NCBI RefSeq assembly: GCF_002105195.1
Contig: NZ_MUHU01000002.1
Location: forward strand, 496,001 to 560,000
Origin: Derxia lacustris
Lineage (GTDB): Bacteria > Pseudomonadota > Gammaproteobacteria > Burkholderiales > Burkholderiaceae_E
DNA length: 64,000 nucleotides
Reading direction: 5' to 3'
A program made the translations under genes and the position numbers. Positions 36,745 through 47,015 of the stretch are shown here, piece by piece. Position 1 is the stretch's first letter; each line of letters starts with the position of its first letter. A model generated the notes under the pieces. The model searched no databases. It was not told the DNA's origin and saw only the letters and a list, made by a program, of their open reading frames with translations.

Positions 36745-38919
36745 ATGAAGCAAGAGACCGCCTTGCGGTGGCTCGCCGGCCTCGGGCTGGCAGTCACCGC
36801 CTCGCTAGCCAGCGCCGGGCAATGCCCGGCCAAGCCCGCGCCTGGCAGCGTCATTTCCGATCCGCCCATGATTTACGCCAGCAACGGCGTGGTCGGCGGC
36901 AAGCTCGCCGCCTGGTTCGACGGCGATCCGGCGGGCGGCAACATCACCGGCCGCTACTGCCTGCTGCACACCGACGTGCTCGGGCGCACGCGCGAGGCGC
37001 CGGTCATCCGGCTCAAGCCGGGCGAGCGCATCGGCTTCACGGCCGAGAACCACATGCCGTCCACGCCGATCACGGCGGCCCATGCCTGGAATCCCGCGCT
37101 TGGCACGCCCTGCACGCCCGAGGCGGTGATGCGCAGCTTTGCCTTCAACCTGCACATGCACGGCACCAGCGCCATGCCCGGCTGCGGCTCGGACGAGGTC
37201 ATCACCACCGTCGTGCAGCCCGGCGGCAGCTGGAAGTACGACATGCGCTTTCCGGTCAACAGCCCGCCGGGCATGGACTGGTACCACCCGCACATCCACA
37301 CGCTGGCGCAGGACCAGATGCTGGGCGGCATGACCGGCGCGGTCATCGTCGACAACCCGGCGCAGCTGCCCAACGTGGTGCGCAATCTGCGCGAGCGCGT
37401 GCTCATCCTGCGCGACCAGGACCGCGCGCCCGCACCGGCCGGCGTGACCTATCTGGAGCGCCCCGACGTGCTGGCCGACCGCGCCCTGCCGCGCGCCCAG
37501 CGCTCGATCTTCGACGCGCTCAACCAGCCCGCGACCGACGCCGAGCTCGACAAGCTGCTCGCCGGCGGCACGCTGCTCGTCACGCAGGACGGCGGCAAGT
37601 CGGTGCATCCGGCGGTCGTGCCGCCGTGGAAGGACCTGTCGGTCAACTGGGTGTCGCCGCGCTTCCAGCCGACGGCGGCGGGCGTGGCCGGCTATGCCGC
37701 GCCGGGCGTCATCCGCATGGAAGGCCGGCGCGAGTTCTGGCGCGTGGCCAATGCCTCGGCCGACAGCTATGTGCGGCTGCAGGTGCGCTATTCGGGCGCG
37801 CCCAAGACCTTCTGGCTTGCGTCGATGGATGGCGTGCCGCTGACCGGCGCGGGCGGCGGCTTTCTGTTCGATCCGCTCAATCCGCTCGGCGTGCTGCTGG
37901 GCCTGGGCGAATCGGCCAACCGGCTGCTGCCGCGCAACGAGCTGCTGCTGCCGCCGGGCAGCCGCGCCGAATTCGTGATCGACGCGCCGCTGATCGGCCA
38001 GACCGCCGAGGTCGTGAGCCTGGCCTACGAGACCGCCGCCGACTCCAATCCGCAGCGCACCCTGGCCAAGGTGCAGGCGCCGAGCCTGCTGAGCCTGCTC
38101 ACCTCCGGGCTCACCTTTGGCACCACGCTCGGCCAGAGCCGCACCCGCTTTGTCGACAGCGCCTCGCTGCTGCCGGCGGCGAAGAACCATCACACGCTCT
38201 ACTTCTCGCAGGACGACGAGGCGGGCGAGTTCTACATCACCGAGGACGCCAGCACCGATCCCGATCCGGGCCCGGAAAAGGCCTTCGGCATGCGCGACGG
38301 TCCGTCCATCGTGGTGCCGCCCGGCGCGGTGCAGCAATGGCGCATCGAGAACCGCGCGACCGAGGCGCATGTGTTCCACATCCACCAGATCCATTTCCGC
38401 GTGCTCGGGCGCCAGCCCGCCGCCGACAGCCTCACGCAGGAGCTGGACCGCATGGCGCTGCGCGACACCGTCGACCTGCCGGCCTGGAGCGGCAGCGGCC
38501 CCTATCCGGCGGTGACGCTGCGCATGTACTTCAACGAGGCCGACATCCGCGGCAACTTCGTCTACCACTGCCACATCCTCGAACATGAGGACAACGGGAT
38601 GATGGCCATCGTGCGGGTGGGTTCGCCGGTGGTCGTGGCGGGCGCCAAGCTGCGTGCCGCCATCGCGCTCGCCGAGGCTGGCCGGCGTGTCGATTCGGCG
38701 GGGACTGGCTATCGCAGCGGCAAGGTCGCGTTCACGCGCGGCCACTGGTTCGCGGCCAACAGCCTGCGCGGCGAGGTTGTCGAGCGGCTGGAGAACTCGG
38801 GCGGACTGTGGAATGCGCTGCGCGATCGGAATGGGCGCTTGCTCGATCCGGCGCAGTGCCGCGCGGTACGCAAGGGAGAGAAGTCGGCGCTGCTGAGCGG
38901 GGCGGCGGTCGTGCAGTGA
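36745..38919 (+). CDS. Secreted multicopper oxidase
   Basis: The 724-residue protein begins with a Sec signal peptide (MKQETALRWLAGLGLAVTAS, cleavage near ASAGQ). Copper-binding motifs are HMHGT (His137), WYHPHIH, HIHQIHF (His545) and HCHILEHEDNGM (His608-Cys-His), giving type 1, 2 and 3 sites with a Met axial ligand. Multicopper oxidases of this sort often oxidise Cu(I) or phenols in the periplasm. After the last motif about 105 residues remain, with no recognised domain. ATG 36745 follows AGGGA. The substrate is unknown; copper tolerance is plausible given copA. Confidence 0.93.
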   Translation: MKQETALRWLAGLGLAVTASLASAGQCPAKPAPGSVISDPPMIYASNGVVGGKLAAWFDGDPAGGNITGRYCLLHTDVLGRTREAPVIRLKPGERIGFTAENHMPSTPITAAHAWNPALGTPCTPEAVMRSFAFNLHMHGTSAMPGCGSDEVITTVVQPGGSWKYDMRFPVNSPPGMDWYHPHIHTLAQDQMLGGMTGAVIVDNPAQLPNVVRNLRERVLILRDQDRAPAPAGVTYLERPDVLADRALPRAQRSIFDALNQPATDAELDKLLAGGTLLVTQDGGKSVHPAVVPPWKDLSVNWVSPRFQPTAAGVAGYAAPGVIRMEGRREFWRVANASADSYVRLQVRYSGAPKTFWLASMDGVPLTGAGGGFLFDPLNPLGVLLGLGESANRLLPRNELLLPPGSRAEFVIDAPLIGQTAEVVSLAYETAADSNPQRTLAKVQAPSLLSLLTSGLTFGTTLGQSRTRFVDSASLLPAAKNHHTLYFSQDDEAGEFYITEDASTDPDPGPEKAFGMRDGPSIVVPPGAVQQWRIENRATEAHVFHIHQIHFRVLGRQPAADSLTQELDRMALRDTVDLPAWSGSGPYPAVTLRMYFNEADIRGNFVYHCHILEHEDNGMMAIVRVGSPVVVAGAKLRAAIALAEAGRRVDSAGTGYRSGKVAFTRGHWFAANSLRGEVVERLENSGGLWNALRDRNGRLLDPAQCRAVRKGEKSALLSGAAVVQ

Positions 38920-38988
38920 AGTCGCGCCGCGAGTGGCGGGCGATGCGCCCGTCGCTTGCCGCTCGACCGGCGGGCTTGCATGGCGGTT

Positions 38989-39007
38989 GACGCTCGCCCG
39001 GAGCGTC
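38989..39007 (+). repeat. Inverted repeat upstream of the toxin-antitoxin pair
   Basis: GACGCTC, five bases, GAGCGTC; perfect 7-base arms 39 bases ahead of the antitoxin start. Two direct AACTGGT copies follow at 39011 and 39023. Such sites commonly bind the antitoxin for autoregulation. Confidence 0.5.
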
Positions 39008-39045
39008 TCGAAACTGGTCAGCCAACTGGTTTGAAGGAGCCCGAC

Positions 39046-39303
39046 ATGCAGACATGGCCTGTGCAGGACGCGAAAGCCCGCTTCAGTGAATTCCTCGACG
39101 CCTGTCTGTCCGACGGGCCGCAGATGGTGACGAAGCGCGGTTCCGAGGCGGCGGTGCTCATTTCGGTCAAGGAATGGCGCCGCCTGCAATCGGCGGCGCG
39201 CCCGTCGCTCAAGGAATTGCTGCTGAGCGACGAAGCGCGCGCCGAATTGCCGCTGCCGATGCGTGGCGCAATCAGGCGCCGTCAGACCGAATCGCTGGAC
39301 TGA
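39046..39303 (+). CDS. Phd/YefM-type antitoxin
   Basis: The 85-residue protein starts MQTWPVQDAKARFSEFLDACL, the Phd/YefM DNA-binding fold (W-x-x-Q-D-A-K-A-x-F), then VTKRGSEAAVLISVKEWRRLQ. The C-terminal tail (LKELLLSDEARAELPLPMRG) would wrap the toxin. AAGGAG precedes the ATG. The toxin gene starts 5 bases after its stop. It normally neutralises the toxin and represses the operon. Confidence 0.9.
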   Translation: MQTWPVQDAKARFSEFLDACLSDGPQMVTKRGSEAAVLISVKEWRRLQSAARPSLKELLLSDEARAELPLPMRGAIRRRQTESLD

Positions 39304-39308
39304 CGCCG

Positions 39309-39716
39309 ATGTATCTGCTCGACACCAACGTGGTTTCGGAATTGCGCAAGCCAAGGCCGCATGGCGCCGTGGTTGCATGGCTGAAATCGGTCGATGACGC
39401 CAGCCTCTTCATTTCCACCGTCACCATCGGTGAAATTCAGGCGGGAATTGAATTGACACGAGAGCAGGATGGACCCAAGGCAGCCGAAATCGAGGCATGG
39501 CTGGATCAGGTGATGAATGCCTTCAATGTGTTGCCGATGGATGCCGCCGCGTTCCGGCATTGGGCCAAATTGGTGCACCGAAAGTCGGACACGCTTTATG
39601 AAGACGCGATGATTGCCGCCATTGCGAGGAGCAATGCATTGACGGTGGTTACGCGGAATGTGGCGGATTTCACGGCGCTGGGGATCGAGGTTTTCAATCC
39701 GCTTGAATTCGCGTGA
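39309..39716 (+). CDS. PIN-domain toxin (VapC/FitB-like RNase)
   Basis: This 135-residue protein starts MYLLDTNVVSELRKPRPH with the first PIN Asp, and has FISTVTIGEIQAGIEL (Glu), LYEDAMIAAIA (Asp) and VVTRNVADFTALGIEVFNP (Asp), so all acidic catalytic residues are present. PIN toxins cleave tRNA or rRNA. The LDTNVVSELRK and NPLEF ends are close to the FitB type. It is paired with the Phd antitoxin upstream and appears intact. Confidence 0.92.
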   Translation: MYLLDTNVVSELRKPRPHGAVVAWLKSVDDASLFISTVTIGEIQAGIELTREQDGPKAAEIEAWLDQVMNAFNVLPMDAAAFRHWAKLVHRKSDTLYEDAMIAAIARSNALTVVTRNVADFTALGIEVFNPLEFA

Positions 39717-39909
39717 TCGGTGTCTGCGATGCGCTGTTCTTGATGGTTGTTGGAATTTCTCCAAGATATTGTTTTAAAAACAAAATTTATTGAGTGAAGG
39801 TGTTGCGGCCGTATTTTCCGACGCAATGACTGGGACTTGCGAAAACGCCCAACCGCGACAGACTCCGCGAGCATCTTTTCTTGCATGCCAATTGAGTTTT
39901 CAAACTGCG

Positions 39910-40200
39910 CTAGGCGAGTTCGATGCGCCACATTCCGCGATAACTGCCTTCTACCCAACTGCCCTCAAGAATTGATGAGCCGGGGAACATATGCAGAGAC
40001 GCTTTTCCATGAAGCTCGTGCGAGTGCAGTTCGAAATGTCCATCGCCGTTATTTTTCCCGCGATACTGCCTGGTGCCGTCATCTTCGTACTCGACGACAA
40101 TTTCGTTGTCATCGATCTTGACTACGCAAGCGTAATCTTCAGAAGCTGATTCATTGGAGTAATAGAGAGACGACATTTTGCTGTTGGCCCAGATGGTCAT
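39910..40200 (-). CDS. Orphan small protein of unknown function
   Basis: The 96-residue protein contains YACVVKIDDNEIVVEYEDDG, GHFELHSHELHGKASLHMF and ends in EGSWVEGSYRGMWRIELA. It is acidic and beta-strand-rich by composition, with no membrane segment or known motif. ATG 40176 (residue 9) is an alternative start. No strong ribosome-binding site is seen at either. Codon use is more AT-rich than the neighbouring housekeeping genes. It lies in an accessory pocket between the toxin gene and the aminotransferase. The 193 bases from 39717 to 39909 hold no gene. Confidence 0.6.
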   Translation of the reverse strand: MTIWANSKMSSLYYSNESASEDYACVVKIDDNEIVVEYEDDGTRQYRGKNNGDGHFELHSHELHGKASLHMFPGSSILEGSWVEGSYRGMWRIELA

Positions 40201-40241
40201 GAAGACGCCAAATTGTTGATGGTTCGTGAGGCCGCGAATGC

Positions 40242-40279
40242 AAAAAAGCCGCCGACCCGTGAGGGTTCGGCGGCTTTTT
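40242..40279. terminator. Bidirectional terminator downstream of the aminotransferase
   Basis: AGCCGCCGACCC and GGGTTCGGCGGCT form a stem (one bulge) with a GTGA loop, A-run on the left and T-run on the right. On the minus strand it ends the aminotransferase transcript. Confidence 0.85.
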
Positions 40280-40309
40280 CATTGAGGCTGAGGCAGCCGG
40301 GCAGGGCGC

Positions 40310-41500
40310 TTACGCGACAACCTTCCCGATCGCATCCACCACATACCCCAGGTTCTTGTTGTTCAGCGCCGCCACGCAGATGCGGCCGGTGCCGACGGCG
40401 TAGATGCCGAACTCTTCCTTCAGCCGCTCGACTTGCGCCGCGCTCAGGCCGGTGTACGAGAACATGCCGCGCTGGCGCGTCACGAAGGCGAACTTCTCGC
40501 CCAGACCCTCGGCCAGACCGGTGCGCATCGACTTGATGCGGTCGCGCATGCCCGCGAGTTCGTCTTCCCACATGGCGCGCAGTTCGGGCGTGTTGAGCAC
40601 GGTCGAGACGATGGTGCCGCCGTGGGTCGGCGGGTTGGAGTAGTTGGTGCGGATCACGCGCTTGAGCTGGCTCAGCACGCGCTTCGACTCGTCGCCGCTC
40701 GCGTCGATGATCGACAGCGCGCCGACGCGTTCGCCGTAGAGCGAGAACGACTTCGAGAACGAGCTCGACACCAGGAAGGGCACATCGGCGGCGGCGAACA
40801 GGCGCACCGCTTCGGCGTCGGGTTCGATGCCATCGCCAAAGCCCTGGTAGGCGATGTCGAGGAAGGCGATCAGCTCGCGCTCCTTGACGACCTCGACGAC
40901 CTTCTTCCAGTCGGCGGGCGACAGGTCGACGCCGGTCGGGTTGTGGCAGCAGGCGTGCAGCACCAGGATGGTGTGCGGCGCGGCGGCGCGCAGGTCGGCC
41001 AGCATGCCTTCCACGTCGGCGCCCTGGGTGGGCGACTGGTAGTAGGCATAGCTGCCCACTTCGAAGCCGGCCGACTCGAACAGCGCGCGGTGGTTTTCCC
41101 AGCTCGGGTTCGAGATGAGCACCTTGCTGTCGGGGAAGTAGCGCTTGAGGAAGTCGGCACCGATCTTGAGCGCACCGGTGCCGCCCAGGGCTTGCGCGGT
41201 GACCACGCGGCCGTCGGCGATCAGCGCCGAGTCGTTGCCGAACAGCAGCTTGGCGACGGCGGCGTCATAGGCGGCGATGCCTTCGATCGGCAGGTAGCCG
41301 CGGGCGGCGGCCTGCTCGAAGCGCAGCTTCTCGGCTTCGCGCACGGCGCGCAGCAGCGGCACCTTGCCGGCGTCGTCGTAGTACACGCCGACGCCGAGGT
41401 TCACCTTGGTATCGCGCTTGTCGGCGGCAAACGCTTCGTTCAGACCGAGGATCGGGTCGCGCGGCGCGAGGTCGACGGCGGCGAACAAGGATGCGGACAT
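40310..41500 (-). CDS. tyrB: Aromatic/aspartate aminotransferase
   Basis: This 396-residue PLP enzyme transfers amino groups between 2-oxoglutarate and aspartate or aromatic amino acids. It starts MSASLFAAVDLAPRDPILGL, with VNLGVGVYYDDAGKVPLL, HACCHNPTGVDLS, the PLP Lys in SSSFSKSFSLYGERVG and the Arg substrate site in RGMFSYTGLS. Family Ia; AspC and TyrB are hard to separate by eye. It is divergent from uvrB, a conserved betaproteobacterial arrangement. AAGGGAG lies upstream of the ATG at 41500. Confidence 0.94.
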   Translation of the reverse strand: MSASLFAAVDLAPRDPILGLNEAFAADKRDTKVNLGVGVYYDDAGKVPLLRAVREAEKLRFEQAAARGYLPIEGIAAYDAAVAKLLFGNDSALIADGRVVTAQALGGTGALKIGADFLKRYFPDSKVLISNPSWENHRALFESAGFEVGSYAYYQSPTQGADVEGMLADLRAAAPHTILVLHACCHNPTGVDLSPADWKKVVEVVKERELIAFLDIAYQGFGDGIEPDAEAVRLFAAADVPFLVSSSFSKSFSLYGERVGALSIIDASGDESKRVLSQLKRVIRTNYSNPPTHGGTIVSTVLNTPELRAMWEDELAGMRDRIKSMRTGLAEGLGEKFAFVTRQRGMFSYTGLSAAQVERLKEEFGIYAVGTGRICVAALNNKNLGYVVDAIGKVVA

Positions 41501-41634
41501 GGCTTCATTTCTCCCTTGGGGCTGGTGCGGGTTCGGCGCCGGTGGCGCCGCGCGGGCCGGGGCGGCGCCGCGGTCTTGCGGTCGGCCCGGAGGACGGGCC
41601 GCTGCAAGTGGCTGTGATCGCGCTGGGCGATTCG

Positions 41635-41640
41635 TACAAT
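41635..41640 (+). promoter_or_regulatory. Candidate -10 box for uvrB
   Basis: TACAAT at 41635-41640 with a weak -35 (CTGTGA, 17-base spacer). No LexA-type CTG...CAG palindrome is evident around it, so SOS control is not supported from the sequence. Confidence 0.4.
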
Positions 41641-41727
41641 GGTCGATTGGTCTGGCCCCGTGGGGCCGGGCGCGAAGTTTAGCGCAGGGAGGTCGGCGGC
41701 TTTTGCCGCGCCGGCCGCGCCCCGGAG

Positions 41728-43815
<2,088 letters not shown>

Positions 43816-43874
43816 ATGTTTTCACCGGCATTTCTCGCGCCAACTTTGTCAGAAGGGTTTCAGTTCACGATATG

Positions 43875-43899
43875 CAAACGCCCCAAAATGGGGCGTTTG
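43875..43899. terminator. Hairpin downstream of uvrB
   Basis: CAAACGCCCCA, three A, TGGGGCGTTTG: an 11-base perfect stem without a following T-run. A second small stem (CCCTT...AAGGG) follows. It is the likely end of uvrB transcription. The 239 bases between uvrB and the phosphatase gene hold this hairpin and a weak promoter (TACAAT at 43992-43997). Confidence 0.6.
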
Positions 43900-44054
43900 A
43901 ATCCCTTTGAAATCAAGGGCTTGGCATTTCGGGTGTGAAGTGGTCCAACAAACCCTCACAAAAAGTGCTTAATCTTTGGGCGTTGCACCGCTACAATCCG
44001 CGCCTCATCTCATTTTGGTTAGCGCGGGGTCAGTCAAGCCCTGAAAGACGAGTC

Positions 44055-44540
44055 ATGACCAAGGTTCTTTTCGTTTGCATGGGCAATATCTGTCGTTCAC
44101 CCACGGCAGAAGGCATCTTCCGTTCGATGATTCAGGACGCGAATCTTGAACATCTCGTGCGGATCGATTCGGCTGGCACTCACGCCTATCACATCGGCGA
44201 AGCGCCCGATGCCCGTGCCCAGGCCGCAGCGCGCAAGCATTCGGTCGACCTGTCGATGCTGCGCGCCCGCCAGATCACCAAGGAAGACTTCCGCGACTTC
44301 GATCTCATCCTCGCGATGGATTGGGAAAATCTCGCGGCGCTCCAGCACATGGCGCCCAAGGCCTATGCGCACAAGCTGATGCTGATGATGCGGTTCGCCA
44401 CCGACAACGAAGAAGCCACCGTGCCCGATCCCTATTACGGCGGTCTCGACGGCTTCGAAAAGGTCATCGCCTATGTCACCGATGCCTGTCATGGGCTGGT
44501 CGATGTGGTGCGCAAGCGGGCTTTGCAGTACGCCGCCTGA
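44055..44540 (+). CDS. Low-molecular-weight protein-tyrosine phosphatase
   Basis: This 161-residue phosphatase starts MTKVLFVCMGNICRSPTAEG, the Cys-x5-Arg-Ser P-loop, and has the general acid Asp in VPDPYYGGLDGFEKV. Such enzymes dephosphorylate tyrosine kinases in capsule synthesis or small substrates. There is no exopolysaccharide gene next to it; in betaproteobacteria the gene commonly precedes iscR, as here. ATG 44055 gives the family start; the longer in-frame opening reaches the promoter region. Confidence 0.94.
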   Translation: MTKVLFVCMGNICRSPTAEGIFRSMIQDANLEHLVRIDSAGTHAYHIGEAPDARAQAAARKHSVDLSMLRARQITKEDFRDFDLILAMDWENLAALQHMAPKAYAHKLMLMMRFATDNEEATVPDPYYGGLDGFEKVIAYVTDACHGLVDVVRKRALQYAA

Positions 44541-44603
44541 TGCGCTTTACCTGACCGTGTCACACGGTCCGCCCGGTATTTGATCCAGATTGCCGTAGCT
44601 CCA

Positions 44604-44633
44604 CACAAAGCCCGCCATGTTGCGGGCTTTGTG
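44604..44633. terminator. Hairpin between the phosphatase gene and iscR
   Basis: CACAAAGCCCGC, six bases, GCGGGCTTTGTG: a perfect 12-base stem. A T-run is not present, so termination strength is uncertain. It separates the phosphatase gene from the isc promoter. Confidence 0.65.
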
Positions 44634-44666
44634 CTTCATGGTTGGCGCGCCGAGCCGTTATTCGGT

Positions 44667-44695
44667 TTGACCGTCACTGCCACCTTCCCTATACT
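44667..44695 (+). promoter_or_regulatory. Promoter of the isc operon
   Basis: TTGACC (44667-44672), a 17-base spacer and TATACT (44690-44695), a near-consensus sigma-70 promoter. Start expected near 44702, about 97 bases before iscR ATG 44799. Confidence 0.8.
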
Positions 44696-44715
44696 TGAGC
44701 AAACCAGTCGGGTTA
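44691..44715 (+). promoter_or_regulatory. IscR type 1 operator overlapping the isc -10
   Basis: These 25 bases match 20 of 25 positions of the E. coli type 1 IscR consensus (ATASYYGACTRWWWYAGTCRRSTAT): ATACTTGA at the left and CAGTCGGGT at the right are intact. It overlaps the -10 and start site, so [2Fe-2S]-IscR bound here would repress the operon. Confidence 0.7.
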
Positions 44716-44798
44716 AGCGTATCTGCTGATCCGGCCGCGTCGCAGAACGGCGATTGACCGATCCCGTGTCCGCAACGCGCTTCCTTGCGGATAAAGAC

Positions 44799-45302
44799 AT
44801 GAGACTGACTACCAAAGGCCGCTTCGCCGTCACAGCGATGATCGATCTGGGCCTGCGCCATGAAGGCGGGCCGGTGACGTTGGCGGCGATCTCGTCGCGC
44901 CAGAACATCTCGCTGTCCTATCTCGAGCAGCTGTTCGGCAAGCTGCGCCGGCACGAGATCGTCGAATCGACGCGCGGGCCGGGCGGCGGCTACAGCCTCG
45001 GCCGGCAGATGAAGGACATCACCGTCGCCGACATCATCTATGCGGTCGACGAGCCGCTCGACGCCACCGGCTGCGGCGGTCGCGAGCATTGCGGCTCGGG
45101 CGGCCAGGCCGACAGCAACCGCTGCATGACCCACGAACTGTGGACCACGCTCAACGCCAAGATGGTCGAGTACCTCGACTCGGTGTCGCTCGGCGACCTT
45201 GTGGAGCAGCAGCGCGCCCGCATGATCCAGGAAGGCGGCAGCCTCACGGTCATCCAGGGCAAGCCGGTCATGAGCGCCGGTACCCAGACCGCGACCGTCT
45301 GA
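44799..45302 (+). CDS. iscR: Fe-S cluster regulator IscR
   Basis: IscR is an Rrf2-family repressor that senses cluster supply through a [2Fe-2S] centre. It starts [18 protein letters not shown], with helix-turn-helix [24 protein letters not shown] and the wing [13 protein letters not shown]. Cluster ligands are Cys92, Cys98, Cys109 and probably His112 (RCMTHELW). The last Cys is five residues further than in E. coli (Cys104), because of the insert [13 protein letters not shown] 44799 matches the family; 15 upstream in-frame codons are not conserved. Confidence 0.96.
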   Translation: MRLTTKGRFAVTAMIDLGLRHEGGPVTLAAISSRQNISLSYLEQLFGKLRRHEIVESTRGPGGGYSLGRQMKDITVADIIYAVDEPLDATGCGGREHCGSGGQADSNRCMTHELWTTLNAKMVEYLDSVSLGDLVEQQRARMIQEGGSLTVIQGKPVMSAGTQTATV

Positions 45303-45340
45303 CCGCGGTTCAACCCTTTGCAACAGCGCACGGCACATCC

Positions 45341-46558
45341 ATGAGCAGCCTTCATCTTCCGATCTACATGGACTACTCGGCGACCACGCCGGTCGATCCG
45401 CGGGTGGTCGAACGCATGATTCCCTACCTCACCGAGGACTGGGGCAATCCGGCGTCGCGCAGCCATGCCTACGGCTGGCGCGCGGAAGAAGCGGTCGAAA
45501 AGGCGCGCGCCGACGTGGCCGCGCTGGTCAACGCCGATCCGCGCGAAATCGTCTGGACGTCGGGCGCGACCGAGTCGAACAACCTCGCCATCAAGGGCGC
45601 GGCGGAGTTCTACAAGGACAAGGGCCGGCACATCGTCACCGTGCAGACCGAGCACAAGGCGGTGCTCGACACCTGCCGCGAGCTGGAGCGCAAGGGCTTC
45701 GAGGTGACCTATCTGGCGGTCGAGGAAAACGGCCTGCTCGACCTGAACAAGCTGGTCGCGGCGATGCGCAAGGACACGATCCTGGTGTCGGTCATGCTCG
45801 TGAACAACGAGATCGGCGTGATCCAGGACGTGGCGACCATCGGCGAGCTGTGCCGCGAGCGCGGGATCATCTTCCACACCGATGCGGCACAGGCCACGGG
45901 CAAGGTGCATATCGATCTGGGCCAGCTGAAGGCCGATCTGGTCACCTTCACCGCGCACAAGACTTATGGCCCGAAGGGCATCGGCGCGCTGTATGTGCGC
46001 CGCAAGCCGCGCGTGCGGCTCGAAGCGCAGATGCACGGCGGCGGTCATGAGCGCGGTCTGCGCTCGGGCACGCTGGCCACGCACCAGATCGTGGGCATGG
46101 GGGAAGCCTTCCGGCTGGCGCGCGAGGAAATGGACGGCGAGATGGAGCGTGTGCGCGGCCTGCGCGACCGCCTGCTCGCCGGGCTGGTCACGCTGGAAGA
46201 GGTCTATGTCAACGGCGACCTCACGCACCGCGTGCCGCACAACCTGAATGCGAGCTTCAATTTCGTCGAGGGCGAGTCGCTGATCATGGCGCTCAAGGAT
46301 CTGGCGGTGTCGTCGGGTTCGGCCTGCACGTCGGCGAGCCTGGAGCCGTCGTATGTGCTGCGGGCCCTCGGCCGCAGCGACGAGCTGGCGCACAGCTCGA
46401 TCCGATTCACGATCGGCCGCTTCACCAAGGTTGAAGAGGTCGATCACGCGATTGCACTGGTAAGGGAGAAGGTCGCCAAGCTGCGCGAACTTTCGCCGCT
46501 GTGGGAGATGCACAAGGACGGCATCGACATCAGCACCATCCAGTGGGCCGCGCACTAA
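45341..46558 (+). CDS. iscS: Cysteine desulfurase IscS
   Basis: IscS takes sulfur from cysteine as a persulfide and delivers it to IscU and other acceptors. It has 405 residues: [31 protein letters not shown] Lys in [16 protein letters not shown], and the mobile-loop Cys in [14 protein letters not shown]. The C-terminus ...[22 protein letters not shown] is typical for binding IscU. It follows iscR by 38 bases and precedes iscU by 16. Confidence 0.98.
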   Translation: MSSLHLPIYMDYSATTPVDPRVVERMIPYLTEDWGNPASRSHAYGWRAEEAVEKARADVAALVNADPREIVWTSGATESNNLAIKGAAEFYKDKGRHIVTVQTEHKAVLDTCRELERKGFEVTYLAVEENGLLDLNKLVAAMRKDTILVSVMLVNNEIGVIQDVATIGELCRERGIIFHTDAAQATGKVHIDLGQLKADLVTFTAHKTYGPKGIGALYVRRKPRVRLEAQMHGGGHERGLRSGTLATHQIVGMGEAFRLAREEMDGEMERVRGLRDRLLAGLVTLEEVYVNGDLTHRVPHNLNASFNFVEGESLIMALKDLAVSSGSACTSASLEPSYVLRALGRSDELAHSSIRFTIGRFTKVEEVDHAIALVREKVAKLRELSPLWEMHKDGIDISTIQWAAH

Positions 46559-46574
46559 CAGGCAGGAGCTTCAA

Positions 46575-47003
46575 ATGGCATACAGCGACAAGGTCGTCGA
46601 GCATTACGAAAACCCGCGCAACGTCGGCACCTTCGACAAGGCGGATGACACGGTGGGCACCGGCATGGTTGGCGCGCCGGCCTGCGGCGACGTGATGCGT
46701 CTTCAGATCAAGGTGAACGAGGCCGGCGTGATCGAGGACGCCAAGTTCAAGACCTACGGCTGCGGTTCGGCGATCGCGTCGAGCTCGCTGGTGACGGAAT
46801 GGGTCAAGGGCAAGACGCTCGACCAGGCGCTCGACATCAAGAACACGCAGATCGCGGAGGAACTCGCGCTGCCGCCGGTCAAGATCCATTGCTCGATCCT
46901 CGCGGAAGACGCGATCAAGGCGGCGGTGGCCGACTACAAGCAGCGCCACACGGCCGGCCAGACCGACGCCGTCGCCTGCGCGCCGTCGCACGTGGCGGCC
47001 TGA
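46575..47003 (+). CDS. iscU: Iron-sulfur cluster scaffold IscU
   Basis: IscU is the scaffold on which [2Fe-2S] and [4Fe-4S] clusters are built. The 142-residue protein starts MAYSDKVVEHYENPRNVGTF and holds the three ligand cysteines Cys37 (GAPACGDV), Cys63 (YGCGSA) and Cys106 (KIHCSILAE), with the HscA recognition motif LPPVK. The C-terminus is about 12 residues longer than E. coli IscU and includes an extra Cys (AVACAPS). Confidence 0.98.
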   Translation: MAYSDKVVEHYENPRNVGTFDKADDTVGTGMVGAPACGDVMRLQIKVNEAGVIEDAKFKTYGCGSAIASSSLVTEWVKGKTLDQALDIKNTQIAEELALPPVKIHCSILAEDAIKAAVADYKQRHTAGQTDAVACAPSHVAA

Positions 47004-47015
47004 GAGGAGGGCGGC

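Noticed and set aside
41600..41727. LexA (SOS) box upstream of uvrB
   Set aside because: No CTG...CAG palindrome of suitable spacing was found.
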